A stretch of DNA of 64,000 bases, taken from contig NZ_SJOM01000007.1 of the NCBI RefSeq assembly GCF_004762045.1, forward strand, positions 1,561,969 through 1,625,968, in the 5' to 3' direction. Made by a program: the position numbers and the translations under genes. The stretch is from Mycobacterium sp. DL99 (GTDB taxonomy: Bacteria > Actinomycetota > Actinomycetes > Mycobacteriales > Mycobacteriaceae). Positions 27,028-37,077 of the stretch are shown piece after piece; position 1 is the first letter of the stretch, and every line of letters starts with the position of its first letter. The notes below the pieces were generated by a model. It was not told the origin of the DNA. It saw only the letters and a list, made by a program, of their open reading frames with translations, and made no database searches.

Positions 27028-27684
27028 ATGAGCGCGCCCAAGACTGCCAGAACCGGACCGGGACGGCCCGCGGGCATCGACAGCGGCGACACCCGCCAAC
27101 GGGTCATCGACGCCGCCTGCCACTGCTTCGCCGAGTTCGGCTACGGACCGGCCACCAACAACCAGATCGCCGAGGTGGCCGGCGTGACGGCGGGCTCGGT
27201 CTACTACCACTTCGGCACGAAAAACAAGTTGTTCGAAGCGGTCTGCGACGACGTCTACGGCAAGATCCTGGCCAGCGCCGCACCGGCGATGGCCGGGCCG
27301 CACTCGATGGACGAGCTGCTGCGTGCGGCATTGACCGAATCGATGCGGATCAACCGCGAGTATCCCGAACTTGCCGGTTTCGTCGCGACGGCACCGATCG
27401 ACGCCCGTCGGCACCAGGAGCTGATCGCGGGTTACTCGAAGCAGGGCGCCCGGATGACCGATGCGCTGGCCCGCTCTGTCGTGGCGGGCCAGCGAGCCGG
27501 ACGGATCTCCGCGGAGTACGACCCGGTTCAGGTGGCGCGCGTGATCGGCGCGATTGTCGACGGTTTCGCGCACGCGGCGGCTGTCACCGAACCAGAAGAG
27601 ATGGACGGCGTGAACCGGCTGTTCGAATCGTTGCTGCTGAATGCGGCACTCGGCAAGCGGTCAGCTGCCAAGACACCTGGCTGA
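27028..27684 (+). CDS. TetR-family transcriptional regulator
   Basis: A 218-residue repressor-type protein. The N-terminal HTH is TNNQIAEVAGVTAGSVYYHFGTKNKLF (residues about 40-68) within a typical TetR segment. The C-terminal ligand domain is helical. The ATG at 27028 gives the usual short N-terminus; an in-frame TTG at 26974 would add 18 unlikely residues. It is convergent with the FtsX-type permease gene 45 bp away and in tandem with the preceding hypothetical. Its target is not evident. Confidence 0.9.
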   Translation: MSAPKTARTGPGRPAGIDSGDTRQRVIDAACHCFAEFGYGPATNNQIAEVAGVTAGSVYYHFGTKNKLFEAVCDDVYGKILASAAPAMAGPHSMDELLRAALTESMRINREYPELAGFVATAPIDARRHQELIAGYSKQGARMTDALARSVVAGQRAGRISAEYDPVQVARVIGAIVDGFAHAAAVTEPEEMDGVNRLFESLLLNAALGKRSAAKTPG

Positions 27685-27729
27685 TATCAGTCCGGCTGCT
27701 GCCCGCCCATCGTCTTGAGGTTGTCTTCG

Positions 27730-30306
27730 TCAACCCGTTCTCAGGACGTCTGCGGTTTCCAGCCTTCGGGTATAGATCACCGGATACACCGCGGCGGCCA
27801 GGACCGACACCATAAGCGCTGCCAAGGCTGTGAGCAGCGGCAGACCCAGCACCGCCCAGTCGACCTTGATGCCGTAGTACACAGGCGATCCCAATGTCCA
27901 CAGGTAGGTCATGCCGATGCCCCCGACCGTGCCGCATACGGCGACCAGCAGCCCGAGAAGCCCGGCCTGGGCGATGATGACGGCCTGTTCCTGGCGACGG
28001 GTCACGCCGATGGCCCGCAACACGGCTCGTTCACGTTTGCGTTGGAGCAACCCGAGCACGAACACATTCAGCACGCTCAATCCAGCGGCCGCCATCACCA
28101 CGTACCCCGCGATCGTGAACGGTTTCAAGAAGCGGGTGAGGCCGGAACTTGCTGCCGAGCGCCACCGTTCGTTGTCGTACACCGAGAGGCCGGCGTCGAG
28201 GTTGATGAAATCGTCGCGGTGGGCGGTGGCGTCGGCCGGTGAGAGGTATTGCACCGCAACCTGATCCCGCACGGCGGCCCAATCTGAACGCGCCGCGCTG
28301 TCCGATGTCAGGACGATGTCGCCCACAGCGGTGTCGTCGATCATCCGGGGATGGAAGACACCGGCCACCTGGAACTGTTCGGGGCCACGGACGGTCGGCA
28401 GCTCGACCGTACCTCCGGTGGTCGCCCCGAGTCGGCTCGCGGCAATCTGGCTCAGGCCGACCTGTCCCTCCCGCAGCCCCTTCCACAACCTGTCGCCGTC
28501 ACCGATCGGTTGATACAGCGCCTGGCTGTACCAGTCACCCGCTTCGACTCCGATGACGAGGCGCGACAACGTTCCCGACGAGATCGTCGATCGCCATCGC
28601 GACGACACCTCGTGCCCGTCCGCGGCCTGGGTGATCAGATCGAACGTCGGCCCGGTGATCTGGCCGTCCCGTTGATCGAGCACCGATTTGGCGGTGATCA
28701 GCGAGGACGACGGCAGCCGGTCTGCCTTCTCCGCGGCAACCTGGGCAGTGCCGAGCAATTGCATACTCTGCGAGCTGATGGCCAGACCGGTGCCGTCGAC
28801 GAGTATCGCGGCCGACAGGGCGAACAGCACCGCGTAGCGCCGGACGTCGGCATGCAGCAGGCGCCCGACATCGGGGCGCGCGACCGTCAGCACGTCGATC
28901 ATTCTCGAGGCGCCACGCGGGGCGAACCAGATCGTCACCAGGATGACCCCGTACAGGCCGGCAGTCATCCCATTGATACCGACGTTGAGCGGCAACGACC
29001 CACGCTCGAAGACCTTCAACAGCACGAGAGCGCCTGCGGCGATGATGATTCCGGCCGGCAGCGGCCACACCGGAATCGTCCTCACGCGTTGCACACCGCC
29101 TGCGCTCGCCATCGATGCCAGCGGTCCCTCGCGGACAAGCCTCAGCGCCGGGCCGATCATCGCGAGGACACCGGCCACGACCCCCGCGAGGGCACCGATC
29201 ACGATCAGGCTCGGCGTGAAATGTGTGGTGATGGTGCCGCCGGAACCGGCCAACATCGGCCGACCGAACGTGTTCACCAGATACGTGCCGAGCAGGAAAC
29301 CGCCCGGCACACCCAACAACCCGCCCAAAAAGCCCACCACAATGCCTTCTCCGAGCATCCCGCCGAAAAGCCCGGCCGGCTTGGCGCCGATGGCGCCGAT
29401 GGTCCCCATCACCGCCCGACGGTCCTCGATGGACAACAGGATGGTGTTCACCGCGATGAGGCAACCGATCAATATGCCGGCCAGGACGGTGAGATTGAAG
29501 CTCTGCGTGCCGTTTTCGAGCATGGCCGGTAGTTGCGGTCGAGGCGGTCCCGCCGTCGCGACATCGCCGACGATGCGATTGACGTCCGCGGTGATGTCGG
29601 CATTGTCCTTCGGTATCACGAACGCCGCCGTTGCGTACCCCGGCGCCCCGAGCAACCCGGCGGCGACATCCGCTGACGGCGCGAACATCACATAGCCGTC
29701 GTTGATCCCCGCGACCCGGTCGAACTCGGGGAACGTAGAGCCCACCTGCGCCGAACCGGGAGGCAGGCCGGGAATGCGCAACTCGTCACCGAGCCCGAGA
29801 CCGTGCCGCTGCGCGATGACGGCCGGGATCTGCATCGGAACGCCCGGGCCGTCGGCGCCCTTTCCCTCTCGGGCCCGCTGCTCGCAGTTGAACGATCCGA
29901 CGAGCAACTCGATCTGGCATGACCCGCCCAGCAGGAAGAACCCGTGCGTGGAACCGGCTCGGGCCCCGGAAACCGAGACGGGTGTCAGGCCCGCCACGAC
30001 CGGGATGACGGCTTTGGCCCCGGTGACCTTGGCGCGCAGTTCGTCGACTGTCCCGAGCGGTAGCCGGCCACCGATGTTCGGGACGACTTCGACCACTCCG
30101 CGGTCCGCAGCGTGGGTGAGTGCCGGACCGAATGCGTCGAAAGGACGGTTCAGTTCGGCCTTGAGGATCAGCGTTCCCAGTACCAGCGTCACCCCGACCG
30201 CGACCCCGGTCATGCTGAGCAGGGTTCGCCGCCAGTCGGTGATCAGTGCACTGAGGTGAATGCGCCGGAAGGACAACCACGCGGCCCGCAGCCGGCGCAT
30301 CATCAT
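27730..30306 (-). CDS. FtsX-like ABC transporter permease (MacB/LolC-like)
   Basis: An 858-residue permease with two FtsX repeats. An N-terminal membrane segment (LLSMTGVAVGVTLVLGTLIL) is followed by a large extracytoplasmic domain of about 210 residues. Four helices follow in the middle, then a second extracytoplasmic domain and a final FtsX domain at the C-terminus (IAGYVVMAAAGLSVLNVFVLG ... VMVSVLAAAVYPVIY). This layout is used by mechanotransmitting exporters of lipids, peptides or drugs; the substrate is unknown. The ATG overlaps the ATPase stop (ATGA), so the two form one transporter operon. Confidence 0.9.
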   Translation of the reverse strand: MMMRRLRAAWLSFRRIHLSALITDWRRTLLSMTGVAVGVTLVLGTLILKAELNRPFDAFGPALTHAADRGVVEVVPNIGGRLPLGTVDELRAKVTGAKAVIPVVAGLTPVSVSGARAGSTHGFFLLGGSCQIELLVGSFNCEQRAREGKGADGPGVPMQIPAVIAQRHGLGLGDELRIPGLPPGSAQVGSTFPEFDRVAGINDGYVMFAPSADVAAGLLGAPGYATAAFVIPKDNADITADVNRIVGDVATAGPPRPQLPAMLENGTQSFNLTVLAGILIGCLIAVNTILLSIEDRRAVMGTIGAIGAKPAGLFGGMLGEGIVVGFLGGLLGVPGGFLLGTYLVNTFGRPMLAGSGGTITTHFTPSLIVIGALAGVVAGVLAMIGPALRLVREGPLASMASAGGVQRVRTIPVWPLPAGIIIAAGALVLLKVFERGSLPLNVGINGMTAGLYGVILVTIWFAPRGASRMIDVLTVARPDVGRLLHADVRRYAVLFALSAAILVDGTGLAISSQSMQLLGTAQVAAEKADRLPSSSLITAKSVLDQRDGQITGPTFDLITQAADGHEVSSRWRSTISSGTLSRLVIGVEAGDWYSQALYQPIGDGDRLWKGLREGQVGLSQIAASRLGATTGGTVELPTVRGPEQFQVAGVFHPRMIDDTAVGDIVLTSDSAARSDWAAVRDQVAVQYLSPADATAHRDDFINLDAGLSVYDNERWRSAASSGLTRFLKPFTIAGYVVMAAAGLSVLNVFVLGLLQRKRERAVLRAIGVTRRQEQAVIIAQAGLLGLLVAVCGTVGGIGMTYLWTLGSPVYYGIKVDWAVLGLPLLTALAALMVSVLAAAVYPVIYTRRLETADVLRTG

Positions 30307-31001
30307 GCCTCGACGGCTCGGGGATCGCCTGAACACACCCGCCCGTCGACGAGGTGCACCTCGCGGGTTCCGTAGCCGGCTGCGGTCTGATCGTGCGTCA
30401 CCAGGACCACTGCGGTGCCGTCTTCTTCTGACAGTGAGCGCAGTAGATCGAGCACCCCGACCGAGGAATGGCTGTCGAGGTTCCCTGTCGGCTCGTCGGC
30501 CAGGACGATGGACGGCCCGGCGACCAGTGCGCGCGCCACTGCCACCCGCTGCATCTGTCCGCCCGACATCTCGGCGGGCCGGTGCCGGGCCCGATCACCC
30601 AGGCCGACCCGGTCCAGTAGCTGCCGTGCCCGTGCGTCGGCGGATCGGGCCGGCATACCGTCGAGCACGAGCGGTAGCGAGACGTTTTCGACCGCACTCA
30701 GCGTCGGCACAAGGTTGAAGAATTGGAAGACGAATCCGAGGTTGCGGCGCCGGAATGCGGCACGGGCTCCGGTGCTCATCGTCCACATGTCCTGACCGGC
30801 CACCGTCGCCGTGCCCTCGTCAGGCTGGTCGAGTCCGCCGGCGGTGTGCAGGAGGGTCGACTTGCCGGACCCCGATGGCCCGCTGACCACGACGAACTCA
30901 CCCGCGTGCAATGCGAAGTCGATGCCGTCGAGGACGCGCACCTGCTCCTCGCCGGTGCGATAGGTCTTGACGACGCTCACGAGCTGCAATACCGGCGCCA
31001 T
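30303..31001 (-). CDS. ABC transporter ATPase (LolD/MacB-like)
   Basis: The ATPase partner of the FtsX-like permease, 232 residues. Walker A is GPSGSGKST, the Q-loop lies at FVFQFFNL, the signature is [15 protein letters not shown], Walker B is [12 protein letters not shown] and the H-loop LVTHD. The ATG at 31001 is preceded by GGGAG with 6-nt spacing, which rejects the upstream open frame to 31106. It lies divergent from the cyclase gene. Confidence 0.93.
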   Translation of the reverse strand: MAPVLQLVSVVKTYRTGEEQVRVLDGIDFALHAGEFVVVSGPSGSGKSTLLHTAGGLDQPDEGTATVAGQDMWTMSTGARAAFRRRNLGFVFQFFNLVPTLSAVENVSLPLVLDGMPARSADARARQLLDRVGLGDRARHRPAEMSGGQMQRVAVARALVAGPSIVLADEPTGNLDSHSSVGVLDLLRSLSEEDGTAVVLVTHDQTAAGYGTREVHLVDGRVCSGDPRAVEA

Positions 31002-31208
31002 GGCATCTCCCTTGGTCACGGTGACCAATCGATGCTCGCCCGCCCACGGCCGGACGGAGTGAGTAGTGCGGTACTGCATTCTGGGGAGGCTGCGTAGCGG
31101 TATCACCCAGTGCGTCCGACGGCGGTGTCAATATCGCCATTCCTCGTTGAGGCGCGCCTTATCCTTGGCCAATCGAGGGTGCACGAACCCAAGATCGGCG
31201 GTTCTGGG

Positions 31209-34200
31209 ATGACGGCGGACGCGGCATGCGGGTCCTGCGGTACCGGTCTGCGAGCGAACGCCAGGTTCTGCGACGAGTGCGGTACCCCGGTCCTTGGTAC
31301 CGCGGAGTACAAGCAGGTCACGGTGTTGTTCGCCGATGTCGTGCGGTCGATGGACCTCGCCGCCACCTTGGATCCGGAGCGTTGGCGTCAGATCATGACC
31401 GAGCTCGTGGAGCGGTCGACGTCGATGGTGCGCCGCTACGGCGGCGGGACCGTGGAGTTCACCGGCGACGGGTTGATGGCGGTGTTCGGGGCCCCGGCGG
31501 CGTTGGAGGACCACGCCTTTCGGGCGTGTCTGGCGGCATTGGGCATCCAGGATGAGGCGAGCCGGTTGGCCGAGGAGATTTCGCGGCGCGACGGAGTGAC
31601 CCTGCGAATTCGGGTGGGCCTGAACTCGGGTCGGGTGATCGCAGGAGAAATCGGGTCGGGCTCGTTGGGTTACACCACCACCGGTGAGCCGGTCGGGTTT
31701 GCGCAGCGGATGGAATCGGTGGCGCCGCCGGGTGGAGTGATGTTGTCGGGGTCCACGGCGCGACTGGTCGAACATGCCGCAGTCTTGGGTCCGCCGGAAC
31801 TGGTCCACATCAAAGGTAGTGACCGACCCGTGCCGGCACGCCGGTTGCTCGGGACGAATCCGGGCCGCGGGACGGTATCGCGCGGAGAAGCGAGCCTGGT
31901 CGGCCGCCGTCGGGAGATCGCTTCGCTTGACGCCGCGCTGGACCGTGCGATCGATGGCGGCGGCAGTGTGGTGACAGTGGCGGGGCCACCGGGTATCGGC
32001 AAAAGCCGGTTCGCGCGGGAGGCCGCCACACTCGCATCAGGCCGTGGGGTACCGGTGTTCTGGACCTTCTGTGAATCCCATGCACGCGACGTTCCCTTCC
32101 ACGCCGTGGCACGGCTGCTGCGCGAGGGCACCGGCGTGGCTGACCTTCACGGTGAAGCGGCGCGGGCCCGGGTTCGTGAACGAATTCCGGACGCCGACCC
32201 GCAGGATCTGCTGTTGCTCGATGATCTTCTCGGGATTGCCGATCCCTCGGTGTCGCCACCGCAGATCGACTCGGACGCGCGGCGGCGGCGTCTGACGGCA
32301 TTGCTCAATGCGGCCACACGTGCACGCACCGGACCGGTGCTGGTCATCATTGAGGACGCCCACTGGATCGACACAGCCAGTGAGTCGATGCTGGCAGAAC
32401 TCCTCACCGTCCTACCTGACACCCCGTCGCTGGTAGTGATCACCTTCCGCCCCGACTATCAGGGCACACTGTCGAAGATGCCTGGCGAGCAGACGATAGC
32501 CCTTGTCCCGCTGAATGATTCGGAGATTACAGCGCTGTTGGGCGAGCTGCTGGGTTCGCATCATTCGGTCGGTGCGCTGACGGCGATCATCGCCGACAGG
32601 GCAGCGGGAAACCCGTTCTTCGCCGAGGAGATGGTGCGTGAGTTGGTCCAGCGCGGAGTGCTGACCGGCGATCACGGCGATTACGTGTGCCGGGTGGACG
32701 TCGCCGAGGTGAGTGTGCCCGCCACGGTGCAGGCAGCCATCGAGGCGCGTATCGACCGGCTGAGCGCCGCGGCCAAGCGGACGGTGTGTGCGGCATCGGT
32801 GATCGGTGTCCGCTTTCAGGCTGAGTTGTTGGGGGCATTGGGGATCGAGGTGGATGTGGATGAGCTGCTGCACGCGGAGTTGGTTGACCAGGTAGATGCC
32901 ATGCGGCAAGCCGGGTATGCGTTCCGTCATCCGTTGATCCGCGCGGTGGCCTACGAATCGCAGCTCAAATCGGATCGCGCCGACTTGCATCGGCGCTTGG
33001 CCGCTGCCATCGAAGCGCGCAGCCCGGAAGCCGCCGACCAGAACGCCGCGCTGATCGGCGAACATCTTGAGTGCGCAGGTGAGCTGCGCGCCGCGTACCG
33101 CTGGCACATGCGTGCCGCCGGGTGGTCCACCCACCGGGATGTCGCTGCCGCGCGGCTCAGTTGGGAGCGGGCCTGTCGGATCGCCGACGATCTGCCGGCC
33201 GACGACCCCGACCTACTGCCGATGCGGATCGCGCCGCGCGCCATGCTCTGTGCCACCGACTGGCAGGCCCGTGCCGCCCACGAAACCCGCGGCCGCTTCG
33301 AGGAGCTGCGCGAGTTGTGTGACGAGGCCGGGGACAAGGTTTCGCTGGCCATCGGCATGACCGGTCTGGCCACCGAGCTTCTCTACGCTGGGCGTTCGGA
33401 GGGCGCGCGGTTGGCATCCGAGCAGATGGCGCTACTCGAATCGGTCGGCGATCCCGCCCTGAGCATCGGGTTGGCGTTTGTCGCGTTCGCCAACTGGTTC
33501 AGTGTCGGTGAGTTCGGCGAGATCCTGCGGTGGTCGCAGATCCTCATCGACCTGGCCGAGGGCGATCCGACCAAGGGTGCCGGTTTCGGGTTCGGAGCAC
33601 CGTTGTCGATTGCGGTCGCATTTCGCGGCGTCGCGCGGTGGTGGTTGGGTCGACCAGGATGGCGGCAGGACGTCGACGACGCTGTCACGATGGCCCGAGA
33701 CAGCGATCCGGCAACCTTCGCCGTGATCGTCAGCTGGACCTACGGACTGGATTTGGCCTACGGGGTGCTTCAGGCCGATGACGCCGCACTGCGCACGATC
33801 GAGGAGGCGCTGCAGACCGCGAAAATGGCCAGCAGTGACATCGCATTGGTCTTCGCCGAGTACGCGTTGGGCAGCGCGCTGTTGTGTCGAAACTCCCGGG
33901 CCGAACGTGACCGCGGGCTGGAACTGGCTGTGGAGGCCCGCGACCGACAGCGTGAACGTATGCCCTCCCTGGTGCCGGTCACCGAGTTGTTGATCGGCCG
34001 TGAGATGGCCAGACGCGGCGATCGCGATGCTGCCATACCGGTGATGCGCCAGGCCGCGGACGATCTACATCAGGCAGGCCGGCCCGGGTATGGAGTATTC
34101 GGAACCGCGGCGCTGGTGGAGGTGCTGCTGGATCGTGGCGCCGACTGCGACCTGGCCGAGGCTCAAACAACGATCGACCGATTGAGCGACCTTCGGGCCG

Positions 34201-34379
34201 AGCAGGACTCGGCGATCCGTGACATCACGCTACTGCGGCTGAATGCGCTGCTGGCTAGGGCCCGCGGTGACGACATCGCCTTTCGGGGCCTGGTGCCCCG
34301 TTACCGTGCGATGGCGGAAACCTTTGGCTTCGAAGGGCATATCGATTGGGCAGACGGCATGAGCAATGCTGCGTCGTGA
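31209..34379 (+). CDS. Class III nucleotide cyclase domain with AAA/STAND ATPase and TPR-like region
   Basis: A 1056-residue signalling protein of the mycobacterial 'cyclase plus ATPase' group. A zinc ribbon lies at the N-terminus (Cys7, 10, 21, 24). The class III cyclase domain (about 35-200) has both metal-binding Asp sites (LFADVVRSMD and FTGDGLMAVFG). The transition-state segment reads VGFAQRMESV, where the usual Asn is Gly. The ATPase domain has GPPGIGKSR and VLVIIEDAHWID, and the rest is helical TPR-like repeats. The start is assigned at ATG 31209, just before the zinc ribbon; the frame is open upstream. It ends 13 bp from the convergent LuxR gene. Confidence 0.87.
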   Translation: MTADAACGSCGTGLRANARFCDECGTPVLGTAEYKQVTVLFADVVRSMDLAATLDPERWRQIMTELVERSTSMVRRYGGGTVEFTGDGLMAVFGAPAALEDHAFRACLAALGIQDEASRLAEEISRRDGVTLRIRVGLNSGRVIAGEIGSGSLGYTTTGEPVGFAQRMESVAPPGGVMLSGSTARLVEHAAVLGPPELVHIKGSDRPVPARRLLGTNPGRGTVSRGEASLVGRRREIASLDAALDRAIDGGGSVVTVAGPPGIGKSRFAREAATLASGRGVPVFWTFCESHARDVPFHAVARLLREGTGVADLHGEAARARVRERIPDADPQDLLLLDDLLGIADPSVSPPQIDSDARRRRLTALLNAATRARTGPVLVIIEDAHWIDTASESMLAELLTVLPDTPSLVVITFRPDYQGTLSKMPGEQTIALVPLNDSEITALLGELLGSHHSVGALTAIIADRAAGNPFFAEEMVRELVQRGVLTGDHGDYVCRVDVAEVSVPATVQAAIEARIDRLSAAAKRTVCAASVIGVRFQAELLGALGIEVDVDELLHAELVDQVDAMRQAGYAFRHPLIRAVAYESQLKSDRADLHRRLAAAIEARSPEAADQNAALIGEHLECAGELRAAYRWHMRAAGWSTHRDVAAARLSWERACRIADDLPADDPDLLPMRIAPRAMLCATDWQARAAHETRGRFEELRELCDEAGDKVSLAIGMTGLATELLYAGRSEGARLASEQMALLESVGDPALSIGLAFVAFANWFSVGEFGEILRWSQILIDLAEGDPTKGAGFGFGAPLSIAVAFRGVARWWLGRPGWRQDVDDAVTMARDSDPATFAVIVSWTYGLDLAYGVLQADDAALRTIEEALQTAKMASSDIALVFAEYALGSALLCRNSRAERDRGLELAVEARDRQRERMPSLVPVTELLIGREMARRGDRDAAIPVMRQAADDLHQAGRPGYGVFGTAALVEVLLDRGADCDLAEAQTTIDRLSDLRAEQDSAIRDITLLRLNALLARARGDDIAFRGLVPRYRAMAETFGFEGHIDWADGMSNAAS

Positions 34380-34392
34380 TGCGTCAATGGTG

Positions 34393-37008
34393 TCACGAGT
34401 GCTTCTTGTGCCGGAGGAGGCTTGCGATGTCTTCACGACTGGTGGTCTCCGTCTTGAGCATCGCCCGGTAGATGTGGCTTTCCACGGTGCGCACCGAAAG
34501 CGTCAGCCGCGCGGCGATTGCCTGGTTGGACAAACCCTCGGCGATCAGCGACACGATTTCTCGTTCTCGGTTGGTCAGCGGCAGGGTCTCGGCGGCTGCG
34601 CGGAGGGCCGGAGTGCTGACACCGCAGCGTTCGGCAAGGTCGGTGGCGCGCGTCGAGCACTTCAGCGCCGATCCTCGCAGACCTTGGACGCGATACACCA
34701 GAGAGGCATGAGCGGCGCAGTCGATTGCGGTGACGAGGTCACCGATCTTCTCGAAATCCACTGATACGTTCGACAACTCGGCGGCGTTCGACTTGTGCAG
34801 GGCTTCGGCGAATCGAGCTGCGAGGACGACGCGGGGTCCCTCCACGGTTGATTCGAGTTCCCGCAACCGCGCGACGCCGGACCGATCGCCGAACTGCGCG
34901 GCGGTCTGCAGGCAGAACACCTCTGCTGCGAATTGCCCTGTGGTGCGGGCCTGTTGGGCCGCCGCCATGGTCAGTGAGATCGCCTCGCTGACCGCACCCT
35001 GGCTCCCCGCCACCCAAGCCCGGGCGATGGCACGTTCGTAATCCAACAACCGGAATCTGCGTGGCCGTTCGTCGAGCGCGGCCAGGTGGGCAGCCGCCTC
35101 GTCTGTCGCGCCGCGCAAGGCGAGCGCGGTGGCCTGAGTGACCTGGTAGCGGTAAGCCCAGCCGGTGAGGTACCCCGCGCTGGACAGGCCCGATGTCGCC
35201 TGTTCGAGCAGCGCGCATGCGGTGGGCAGGTCACCAGCGCCGAGGGCGGCCCGGCCCGCCACCGCGGCACCGAGTAACTGCGCGGTGCCCGGAAGATCGG
35301 CGGCCTGCGCTCGTAGGCGGTCGGCCAGGTCGATCGCGGCGTGGACTTGGCCGGACAACAGCAGCGCGCTGACGTGGGCGTCGGCGATGTTGAACCTCAT
35401 CTGCGGAGCGTCGAGAGATCGTTCCGCAACCGAATAGCCGGTTTCTGCGGCGGCGACGGCCGCGGTGGTGCGGCCCGCATCCGCGGAGACGGCGGCTACC
35501 ACCCAGGCGATCTCCGCGCCGACGATCGCGGGAAGTCGTTCGAGATCGAGGGTTTCCGCGTACTCCATCGCTCCGTGCGGGTCATCCGTCGCAAACGCAT
35601 ATACCGAGAGGAAGGCATCGGTGTAGATGATGCGGGCCTGAGGTGAGAGGGCCCGGGATGCCTCGGTGATCAGGCGCTTGGCTTCGGCGGGGGAGCCGAG
35701 TGCCCACAGCATGTTGCTGGCCCGCAGAAAAGCGAGTCGCGCGCGCTCGGTTTCGGTGAGCGGGTCGGGGTCGATCCGGGCGAGTACCGCTTCCGCCTCC
35801 TCGCCGCGGCCCAGCCATGACAGGGCATGGGCGCGAACGAAATTCGGTTCCGGTCCGGCGCCGGCATGGATCGCAGCCTCGGCGAGGCGGTCGGCGAGGG
35901 GGAGATCGGCCAGCCAGACGGCCCCATGGGCGGCCCGGACGAGCAACTCGTGGTCAGGGGTGAGGTCGGAATCGAGGCTGAGGGTGGCGCGGCGCACCAC
36001 GACCCGAAGATCGTCGCGGTCAGCGGTTGAGGCGAGTTCTGTGGCGACCAGGCCGCGTAGACGCCGGAGGCGGGTTTCGGGCGCGCGCCTGCGCCGCACC
36101 TCCCCGTAGAGCGGATGCGCGACGCGGATCTCCACGCCGCCGGCGACCGGATCGAGTGTGATGAGTCCGCGGGTGTCCGCATCTTCGACGGCCGATGGTG
36201 CGGTGATGCGTTGCAGCGCAGCAAGTCCGATGGGCTCTCCGACCGCGAGCGCGTCGACCACGTCGCCGACCGGAGTGGGCAGGTCGCCGATTCGGGATTC
36301 GATCAGCTCCACGAGCCCGGGCGGCATGACCGGGTCACCGGTCCATTGCCAAACGCCGTGCTGCCGAACCAATCGACCGTCGGCGATCTCTTGCTCGACG
36401 ATGTTCTGCAGGTACAGCGCGTTGCCCTGGGTCAGGGTCCACAGGCGTCGGGCGGCATGAGGGTCCATCGGTCCGCTGAGGACGGTCGACAGAAGGGTCG
36501 AGGTTTCCTCGATGGTGAGCGGCTGGAGGTCGAGCCGGTCGAACTGGCCGAGTTTCAATATCTCCAGTAGCGCAGCCGAATTCGGCTCGTCGCGAATCGT
36601 GAGAATGAGCTTCGCTGCGCCTCGTTGCACTACCTGGTGCACGACGAATGTCGACAGTTCGTCGAGCAGGTGGACGTCGTCGACACCGACCACCACCGGC
36701 GCCCCGGAAGGCGTCGCGGTCAGCGATTCGATCACTTCGCGCAACAACCGGATCGTGTCGGTGGTGCCCGATGTGGCCCACGTGCTGAAGGCGCCGAGCG
36801 GGACGGACTGCGCCGAGGATGTGCCCACCACCCAGCGGCACTCGTGGCCCCGTGCGGTGGCGGCCGCCAATGCTTCCCGCGCGACCCGGCTCTTTCCCAC
36901 CCCTGCGGCCCCGCACATGAGGATGCCGGAGACGCCCGGAGCCGAAAGAGCAGCCTCGATGGTGCCCATCTCCTCGGCGCGTCCGGTTAACGGCCACGTC
37001 AAACGCAC
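34393..37008 (-). CDS. Large LuxR-family (LAL) regulator with ATPase domain
   Basis: An 871-residue regulator of the LAL/MalT-like class. The N-terminal ATPase has Walker A CGAAGVGKSRVAREA near residue 32-45 and Walker B VVVGVDDVHLLDE. A long TPR-like helical middle follows. The C-terminal LuxR HTH is LTNREREIVSLIAEGLSNQAIAARLTLSVRTVESHIYR. It starts with GTG at 37008. It is convergent with the cyclase/ATPase gene and divergent from nothing regulated nearby; the F420 enzyme gene upstream is on the same strand, 69 bp away. Confidence 0.9.
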   Translation of the reverse strand: MRLTWPLTGRAEEMGTIEAALSAPGVSGILMCGAAGVGKSRVAREALAAATARGHECRWVVGTSSAQSVPLGAFSTWATSGTTDTIRLLREVIESLTATPSGAPVVVGVDDVHLLDELSTFVVHQVVQRGAAKLILTIRDEPNSAALLEILKLGQFDRLDLQPLTIEETSTLLSTVLSGPMDPHAARRLWTLTQGNALYLQNIVEQEIADGRLVRQHGVWQWTGDPVMPPGLVELIESRIGDLPTPVGDVVDALAVGEPIGLAALQRITAPSAVEDADTRGLITLDPVAGGVEIRVAHPLYGEVRRRRAPETRLRRLRGLVATELASTADRDDLRVVVRRATLSLDSDLTPDHELLVRAAHGAVWLADLPLADRLAEAAIHAGAGPEPNFVRAHALSWLGRGEEAEAVLARIDPDPLTETERARLAFLRASNMLWALGSPAEAKRLITEASRALSPQARIIYTDAFLSVYAFATDDPHGAMEYAETLDLERLPAIVGAEIAWVVAAVSADAGRTTAAVAAAETGYSVAERSLDAPQMRFNIADAHVSALLLSGQVHAAIDLADRLRAQAADLPGTAQLLGAAVAGRAALGAGDLPTACALLEQATSGLSSAGYLTGWAYRYQVTQATALALRGATDEAAAHLAALDERPRRFRLLDYERAIARAWVAGSQGAVSEAISLTMAAAQQARTTGQFAAEVFCLQTAAQFGDRSGVARLRELESTVEGPRVVLAARFAEALHKSNAAELSNVSVDFEKIGDLVTAIDCAAHASLVYRVQGLRGSALKCSTRATDLAERCGVSTPALRAAAETLPLTNREREIVSLIAEGLSNQAIAARLTLSVRTVESHIYRAMLKTETTSREDIASLLRHKKHS

Positions 37009-37077
37009 TGTTGCAGCTTATGAGCGTCAGGGAACTCAGGGGCCGATTCTGGGAACCGCCCTGATACGGCCCCGGCT

